Shown piece by piece: positions 57,682 through 64,000 of a stretch of DNA of 64,000 bases. Source of the stretch: Apodospora peruviana (taxonomy: Eukaryota; Ascomycota; Sordariomycetes; Sordariales; Lasiosphaeriaceae); the NCBI GenBank assembly GCA_033439685.1, contig JAUEDM010000001.1:3596001-3660000 (forward strand). Direction: 5' to 3'. Both the position numbers and the translations under genes were made by a program. Under the pieces are notes generated by a model, which was not told the origin of the DNA, searched no databases, and was given only the letters and a program-made list of their open reading frames with translations. Positions within the stretch are counted from its first letter, which is position 1. Each line of letters starts with the position of its first letter.

Positions 57682-58306
57682 CATGCATAAAGGGAGCATT
57701 GGGCATGTATTTAGAGGCATCCGGACATATATATGCTGTTATTAAGGATGCATATGCTTTTACAAACGGTTGCTTGTTTTTTTTTAAGGAGTTCGGAGTC
57801 ACGATACCCGGTTTGGGGCGTTTATTAGCATTTATCACTGCCAGGGGGTTAATATACTTGGCCTTTTTATTTCTCTGAAATATGAATATCCGAATTCAGT
57901 TCATGCATCCACGTAAACCCTTTTATGTACCTAGTGTAACTGCATTGTATCCCCCCTCAATGAAATATTGAAGGTTGTCCAGACTTGATTATGGGGACGT
58001 ACTGTTTTTATACGCATATCTAGCTTTGGAAGAATATCGAAGCAGGTGAGAGGGTCATAAGGTGTAAGTGTTTACGTAGTACTACCCTTTAAGCTATAAG
58101 AAACTGCTAGAAATATTTAATTATATGCCCCTGCTATGTTAGCTTGAATCCTTAGTGTAAGCTGAAAACCGGGATTATACGAGAGCGAGAGAAGTCAATG
58201 AGAAGAGACGGCTGGTGTTCCATTGTATTTTGCATTTTCTAGCATAAGCCTACACGTGGCAATTACAATTACAATTTCAGTCTGGCCTATATTATACGCG
58301 TAAACA
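57682..58306. other. Convergent spacer between the RNA ligase and the C2H2 regulator
   Basis: AT-rich, with a T10 run (57776-57785) and ACAATTACAATTACAATT near 58258-58276. It holds two 3' UTRs. No gene seen. Confidence 0.6.
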
Positions 58307-61300
58307 TCAGGTAGCCGCCTCCAACATATCAGCATAAGTGTTCAAAGCACTCCCAATAACATCCACGATCGCCCAGGTCTGCGACCCCCTGAATATCGTT
58401 GCCCACACCCTCAACACGCCGGCATTCAGATACCTAGCCGTCTGACGCAAGTCTTCAGTGACCACCTGTTCAGGGACAGCAAACTCGGTCTCTCCCAGCA
58501 TAGTCCTAACAATCATCAAAATCTTCCTCTCGTCCTCCGTTAGCTGCGGCTCTCCCTCCCCCACACTAGTAGCGACCGCTTCCAGCCATTTACTGAGAAG
58601 CAGAGCGCACTCGAGCGAGCACAGCGAGTGCTGGATACTCCACATAAACATCTGCGTCCTGGCCACCAGCCTGACCCCGATCTTGACGGGTATGCTCAGC
58701 GCGTGGGCAGAGTGTAACAGCGCCTGCGCCAGCTTGGGCGTCCGTTTCACCGCCGGCGCGTCCCGCAACGCGCGAGCAATCTGCAGCGGGTCACGCGTGC
58801 CCAGGGCTAGGCGCCCGGGCCCGGCGTTCATGCTCAGCCGGATGTAGGCCAGCCGCAGGAGGGCGGTCGAGTTGAAGGAGACCGGGCTGTTGCGGTGTCC
58901 CCAGTGGCGGTCCATCGGGTCGAGCGAGGACTCGGGGCTGCGCTCCCACCCGAGCTGCCAGTTGCGGAGGGCCTGCTCGAGCGGGGCGACGTCTTCGGGG
59001 GTCAGGTTGTCGGAGGAGGAGTCGAACCGGCCGCGCGCGGTCTGGCGGACGAGGAAGATGTGCTGGACTATGGCGTGGATAAGGATGTAGTTGCCTAGTG
59101 AGGAGTGGCCGTCTGTTATGTTTGCCTGTTTCTGGTCGTCGCGAGAAAAGAGAGCCCGTAACGCGTCCTGGAATTGAGCAGGCTTTGTTCTGTCAGGGTC
59201 AGCAGCTCTTGTTTTTCTTCTTCTTATCTCTTGCCACTTCACTGGAGTATCCGCCTTGAACTCGGCTGCGCTGCATGGGAGGCGCATCCCCAGCTCGGAG
59301 TTGAGGATGAGTGGCGGGATGTCGTAGACGATGGAGTGGAGATTGAAGAAGCAAAAGACGATGTACTTGGTCCGCAAGACCGACTCGCTTCGGATCCAGG
59401 CTTCCCACGTCGTCGTTTCTGTCTCTTCCTTATTGTCTGTGGTACTGCTGCGCAGACCGTCGTCGCGAACGAGACTCCCAAGAATGCTCTGGATCGCGAG
59501 CGCCTCGCGCAGAATCTCCTTGTGCTTTGCCCAGGTTGCCATGGCCATGAGAATCAGCAGAGCCTGAGCTGACTGCATCAGATTTTCTTCCGACGAAGGA
59601 ATGGTGGTGCTCAATATCGAGGTCGACGAGCTAGATGGTAGTCCAAGTGGTCCATTTGTGACATTGCAGCGGCTGTTGGCATCTGGCAGGCTGCCAACTC
59701 CGTCAACAGCAACAGGGGGGCTATTGCTGGCACTGACGGTGGAGTCGCCTGCAGACCGATCCAGCTCATCATAACCGTCCTCCCGTTGAGCTGAAGCAAT
59801 CCGCGCGTCTCGTCTTCTGATGCGCTCCGTAGCAATAGCGCGAGCGGCATTGAACAGCTCCACCCCCTTTTCCGCCTCGAAACAGTACTGTGCGCCGACC
59901 GCCGCCATCGCGAGCAGCAACTCGACCGAACATGACTGGATCGACATCGACGGTATATGAAGGAAGGGAAGATGCTCGTGGAACCCATCGATGTACGCAC
60001 GAATGTATCGTGCCAAGGACAGTCTGGTCGGCAGCCGGAAGTGGGGGGGTACAGTACCGAACTCTGAGATCTTGTCGAGCATGAATTGTCTGTCTTCCGA
60101 TGTCATGTCGGACAGTATTCTCTTGGGGCGAGTTTCTTGGTCACAATATCCATAGCGGTTGTTGATGCCTTTCTGACCACCAACAGGCCCGACAGGGTTC
60201 TCTTCTGGCTGGATTGATGGCAATCTCGATCCAAATCGCGAAAACGAGTTCGGCTCCTCCGGTCCCCCTAGTTCATGGCCGACGTTGGCATGGTCCGGCC
60301 CCAGATTCGGCCCGTCCGCCGCCTCATCCGAGTTGAGAAAAGAGTCAAACGAAAAGAACGGGACAGGCTGCTCGGCAGTAACCAGCGATGTGAAGCAATA
60401 TGACGACGGAGCCCCGGTCTCGAGGAACGCGGTAAAGCCAGTCGGAGATCCGTTGAAGTCGCCGTACATGGAAGACTGCCTTGGATCCAACACGTCTATA
60501 GACGGAAGGATGTTGTCTGGCTGAGCAACACTACCAACGAAGGCATCTGTGGGGTTCTCGACGGGTGTGGCGCATGTCAGGATTAGTGGTGTTGGGGAGA
60601 ATGTTGACAAGCTCAGCTCTCCATCCTGCAGGAAACGACCCTCATCTGCATCCAACATAAATGCCGTTGGGGAAGGCTGGTGGTCGTCATGACTTTCAAG
60701 TTCTGGGCCTGCTTGATGTGTTGGAGACCCATCATTGAATCCACCCGGAGAGCCATCATCTTGCACCGGCTCCTCCGAGGTCGATTCGGACGGGTCGAGA
60801 GATGGTGTGGAAGGTTGTAGCACCAGTGGCGTTTCTTGGGGTCGTTGCAAGCCGGCAGTCATACCGGCCGATGTCTTTGGCCGCTTGCTTGCCCGCTGGG
60901 GGTGCGACGAATTGTGGCTATCGGATTCGCGAGCTTTGGTTTGTTGTGGCTGCTGCTGCGCCTCTCCCCTATCCCTGTTGTGCGAGAGCCGTTCATGGCG
61001 GATCAACAAATCGCTGAATAACAACGGTAGCTAACGGTTAGCATGAGTAGATATAATCCTGACACCCTTTATTGACAAGAGGTTTCAAATACCTTCTTGT
61101 GAACCGAGATTCACATTGGCTGCAGAAAAAAGGCCTTTCTTGGGTGTCTTGGAGCAAACATCAACCTTTGTCCAAGTCTGGAGAGGGAATTGAAGCACTC
61201 GGAGAACTTACGGGTTCTTTCGTGTCGCTGCAGGTGCTCGAGCCGGGCAAACAGTCTTTGACAGCGATGGCACTGGAATCGCTTGGGCTTTACGACAATA

Positions 61301-61326
61301 TGGTCGAGGGTATCACTGGATGGCAT
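58307..61326 (-). CDS. C2H2 zinc-finger regulator with fungal_trans domain
   Basis: Three exons: 61326-61212, 61147-61093 and 61013-58307, giving 958 aa. Two fingers sit at the N-terminus: C19-x2-C22-x12-H35-x3-H39 and C47-x2-C50-x12-H63-x4-H68. The second His of finger 1 (HERTH) is supplied by exon 2 and confirms the AAG|ACACCC acceptor; the third junction makes the Ser of TRSDLLIRHE. After ~300 disordered residues the fungal-specific transcription factor domain starts at about residue 382 (FRLPTRLSLARYIRAYIDGF, HEHLPFLHIPS) and runs to about 700. This arrangement is common in ascomycete C2H2 regulators; target genes are unknown. The upstream frame starts with GTG only, so I take the first ATG. 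Confidence 0.9.
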
Positions 61327-61599
61327 ATTACTGATGAGGTCCTTCACATAGACGGGTGACGAGGATAATATTATAGCAACAAATGTGAAGCCGAGCTAGC
61401 TAGCACGATCACTCGCAAATGCATGCTGATCTTTGGCGGTTTCCTATGTCGGAGATCTTTACCCCTCTCCACGCCCACTCTTCTTGGTCTGTAGTCCGAC
61501 CCAAAGTAGCAAGTTCGGAATATGTCCACTATGCTACTCCCGCCTGCATGAAGACCACCCCCATTTACGACCACGGGACCATACCCGTTCCCACGGCTT

Positions 61600-61845
61600 T
61601 CAGAAGGAGAACCGCCTGAGCACGGTATAAACCAACATACAAAGTGCATACCACAACACCATCCTCCGACCAGTTCTCAGACCTCTGCCAGCACAGTGCT
61701 CAATACCGCCCAATATGATCCTGTTCATCTTAGCCCAGGAACTCTTCATATCCTTCTTCGCCTTGTGAATGCCGTCAGACTCGCTTCTGTTCTTCTTCTT
61801 CTTGGACTCCCTGGCGGCCTTCTCCTGTTGTGACTTGCCCGACAT
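61600..61845 (-). CDS. Possible small basic protein with hydrophobic end
   Basis: 81 codons: MSGKSQQEKAARESKKKKNR, then a basic helix and a hydrophobic end (MVLWYALCMLVYTVLRRFSF) that could be a tail anchor. It lies on the same strand only 22 bases after the CMD stop, so it may simply be that gene's 3' UTR. No family recognised. Confidence 0.25.
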   Translation of the reverse strand: MSGKSQQEKAARESKKKKNRSESDGIHKAKKDMKSSWAKMNRIILGGIEHCAGRGLRTGRRMVLWYALCMLVYTVLRRFSF

Positions 61846-61867
61846 GACAACACCACCGCCGACTTCC

Positions 61868-62320
61868 CTAAGCCGCGGATGACTTTGCCCCGAGTTCTCT
61901 CGCCATCTCACCCTTCTCGGCCATCTCGTTGAGCACCTTCTCCGCCACCTTCATGGCATCCACACCAGCAGGCACCCCGCAGTATGTCGTGCAGTGCAGG
62001 ATAGCTTCCCTGATCTCGAGCTCGGTCAGGCCGTTGTTTCTGGCCCCGCGCACGTGGACAGCCAGCTCAGGGGCGCGGTTGAGGGCCATCAGCATGCCGA
62101 TGTTGAGCAGGCTCCTCTGCTTCTTCTCCAGGCCGGGCCGGGTCCAGGCGTAGCCCCAACACCACTCCGTCACCAGCTCCTGGCCGGGTCTGGCGAACTC
62201 GGACGAGCCGTTGGCGAGCGCGCGGTCGACGTAGGCGTCGCCGACGACGCTGCGGCGCATCTGGAGCCCTTCCTCGAAGAGCTGCTTGTGCAGGTCGTCG
62301 AACTTGGGGTCGGTGCTCAT
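61868..62320 (-). CDS. Carboxymuconolactone decarboxylase (CMD) family protein
   Basis: Single exon, 150 aa, start MSTDPKFDDLHKQLFEEGL. It contains the CMD core: ELVTEWCWGYAWTRPGLEKK, RSLLNIGMLMALN, ELAVHVRGARNNGLTELEIR and the active-site-like E105...H109-C-T-T-Y-C114-G-V-P segment. Length and motifs match gamma-carboxymuconolactone decarboxylases, which act in the protocatechuate branch of the beta-ketoadipate pathway; many fungal members have unknown substrates. The spacing is H-C-x3-C-G and there is no AhpD CxxC, so a peroxidase role is unlikely. The open frame continues upstream of 62320, but the added residues are not family-like. Neighbour of a second CMD-like gene at the right edge. 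Confidence 0.88.
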   Translation of the reverse strand: MSTDPKFDDLHKQLFEEGLQMRRSVVGDAYVDRALANGSSEFARPGQELVTEWCWGYAWTRPGLEKKQRSLLNIGMLMALNRAPELAVHVRGARNNGLTELEIREAILHCTTYCGVPAGVDAMKVAEKVLNEMAEKGEMARELGAKSSAA

Positions 62321-63875
62321 TTTCGGACGAGTTTTCCGTGCGGCGCGTAAGAGCGACGGTATACCTGGGGACAAGCTGGCGGTTAGTTGTTGTGTGATTA
62401 GACATTTATTTCAGATAGAGGACTGTACACTCACCACTGCTTCTTACTCCTTCTCCAGCTAAGGACGGAGATGGCGTGCGTGGTATTATATGTGGTCGAG
62501 ACTGCGTCTCGTCTCTGTGTCTATGTTCAAGTAAAAGTGCTCGAGATGGTGCGAGAGTCGAAGGGTCGGAGACAGAGAGATGGAAAGCTGAGGGAGAGTA
62601 ATATGTGTATGGTAGCTAGCTACCTGGTACGTGGGTGGGGCTTTGGTAGCTTACTGCTCTACTTCCGTCTTTCTTTTGTGCATCTAAAATTCTGCTGCCC
62701 GAGGTGTCCTAGTACCTTAATATACGGCAGGAGCGACTGAGCTCTCCAAAGTACCTTGGACGGAAATGGGGGAGGTCAGGGAGTGGACCCCCAAGCCAGA
62801 TGCTGCCTGGGTTGGAGAACGAGAACTGAGTGTGCCTCCCAGCAATGAACCACCCCACATGTCGAGTATTGAGCTGGCCTGGCCTGTACTCGATGAAGAG
62901 GGAAGAGCTACTGCATTCTTCACCTTTCCCTTCAAGTTCATTCTGGAAGTGTCCTTTACGATAACTTTAGAGGACAGATTCTTTCCTACTGGTCTTCTCC
63001 GTCCAAATTTCCGGGATAGGTTAAATCTCCCTCTCTATGGTGACTCTCCAATCCTTCCCTCCTCGGCGGCGATGTTATGAACTACAACTGAGAAGCTTAA
63101 TGTTACGTGCCGTGACTGTAACGAGATCGGCTATAAGGCTCACGACCATCATCGACACACAAACATATTTGTTTGCTGGCCTCCCCGATGACTGGATACG
63201 TCAGAGAGGGTGCAAAAGTCCAAGTTTCGTCAAGGCCTCGGCAAAGATGCCCAAGTCTGGTGGGGCACAGAGGCTACAGTAGCCGACAAGAAGACCTACG
63301 TCTTTATCATAACAGGATTTAGCTTATCCGAAGCGGAAATGTAAGCGTTGTGGCGAGGAAGGCCATCTTTAAGCCTAATTGTGACGGTCAGTGCGATTGA
63401 GCCTTGATTGAATTGATTGCGACCGTCAACGGTATATTAACCCATTGGAATTCCAAAGGCTGACATGACACCTTTGGTATTCTGGCATCCTTTTGGTGTG
63501 AGGGTGTCTAGCTCAGTTGGTTTGGGTCAATTGAGTGGGCTTCGTCACAATATTTTTTATTATATAATAAAATCCTAGTACCACTAACTAGTATACTGGA
63601 GTTTAGTCTAGTACCGGTACTAGTACTGGGAATACTAGACTAGACTAGACTAGACTAGAGTTTGTACTAGACTAATTCCAAGCTCTGGTTTGTATTGGAG
63701 AACAAAGGCGAAGATTGGGAGCAGTTCACAAAGGTCAGATTTTGAACAGAATACGCCTTGTGTCTTATCAGGAGACTCCTCTCGTCTTTGCAGTGTCCTG
63801 AAAGACGTAATTTCATTGTTTTCTCAACAATCGTCCAAGCCAAACGGTTTCTCCAAAGTAGTTCATTACACACAG
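62321..63875. other. Spacer between the two CMD-family genes
   Basis: The promoter of the left gene is at left. Plus-strand pieces at 62766-63080 and about 63088-63350 look partly coding. One reads VTCRDCNEIGYKAHD, reminiscent of a CCHC zinc knuckle with altered His and Cys, and another RQGLGKDAQVWWGTEATVAD. Stops separate them, so I do not call a gene. From 63540 to 63680 the DNA is AT-rich and full of CTAG words. Confidence 0.4.
63605..63675. repeat. CTAG-rich repeat with nested palindromes
   Basis: Two overlapping perfect 10-bp palindromes, GTACCGGTAC (63611-63620) and GTACTAGTAC (63617-63626), are followed by five exact ACTAG units (63634-63658). More CTAG words lie on both sides (63604, 63668). 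Confidence 0.9.
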
Positions 63876-64000
63876 CTAAGTTGAAGCAGACCCAGACGTC
63901 AACTCAGCTATAATAGGCGCTGCGACATGAGCCGTGTGCAGACTCAACAGCGTAGCAAGTTCCAAGACCTCGACGATCTCCTGCGGCGTCGCTCCATACC
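63876..64000 (-). CDS. CMD/AhpD-like protein, C-terminal end only (cut by window edge)
   Basis: The last 41 codons of a minus-strand gene run off the right edge. They read YGATPQEIVEVLELATLLSL, then HTAHVAAPIIAELTSGSAST and TAG (63878-63876). The 'G.TP.EI.EVLELA...H' pattern is the C-terminal helix pair of carboxymuconolactone decarboxylase/AhpD-like proteins. It differs from the gene at 61.9-62.3 kb, so it is not a recent copy. The start, length and exons lie outside the window. Confidence 0.65.
   Translation of the reverse strand, partial: YGATPQEIVEVLELATLLSLHTAHVAAPIIAELTSGSAST

Noticed and set aside
61111..61347. C2H2 finger frame as a separate small gene
   Set aside because: Finger 1 lacks its last His unless spliced to the next exon; the three exons form one two-finger regulator.
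63500..63575. tRNA D-arm-like TCTAGCTCAGTTGG
   Set aside because: No matching anticodon or T-arm follows; the next 40 bases are AT-rich repeats.

Overview
The window is nuclear DNA of a filamentous ascomycete. The evidence is short GT-AG introns (about 55-125 nt, with CTAAC/CTGAC-type branch points), GC-rich reading frames separated by AT-richer spacers, a C2H2 regulator carrying a fungal-specific transcription-factor domain, and a HET-domain relic. The homologues look like Sordariomycetes (Chaetomiaceae/Sordariales is my inference; no species is claimed). No CRISPR, operon, tRNA, rRNA or bacterial element is visible.

Layout. (1) 0.6-14.1 kb, housekeeping: cullin-3 (-), divergent from the mitochondrial Hsp70 helper ZIM17 (+), which converges on the very large ribosome-biogenesis gene UTP20 (-, two exons). 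(2) 14.1-17.3 kb, gene-poor spacer with a broken HNH-nuclease-like gene. (3) 17.3-19.1 kb, DRN1/CWF19-like RNA-processing factor (-). (4) 19.1-31.4 kb, a 12 kb gene-poor island with relics: a short second copy of part of the HNH relic, an ankyrin-repeat relic, and coding-like fragments I cannot name. (5) 31.4-40.9 kb, housekeeping: CDC25 phosphatase (+, four exons), POL5/MYBBP1A (+), and proteasome subunit alpha-7/PRE10 (-). (6) 43.2-49.0 kb: a conserved-looking hypothetical (-), then two J-domain genes tail to tail (a soluble or membrane-associated J protein, +, and the ER J protein ERJ5, -, with a GC-AG intron). (7) 49.6-58 kb, accessory: a broken HET-domain gene, a secreted Ser/Thr/Pro-rich protein with a tandem SIPL repeat, and an intact RNA ligase of the Deinococcus DraRnl (Rnl5) type. 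(8) 58.3-64 kb: a C2H2 plus fungal_trans regulator, a carboxymuconolactone-decarboxylase (CMD) family gene, a CTAG-rich palindromic spacer, and a second CMD/AhpD-like gene cut by the right edge.

Themes. Ribosome biogenesis (UTP20, POL5), protein turnover and cell cycle (CUL3, PRE10, CDC25) and Hsp70 co-chaperones (ZIM17, the J protein, ERJ5) dominate; these genes are not physically co-regulated as far as the sequence shows. The item most worth follow-up is the DraRnl-type RNA ligase with all its nucleotidyltransferase motifs intact. No clearly new multi-gene system was found. Splice sites were set by hand from GT/AG signals, frame and conserved protein motifs.
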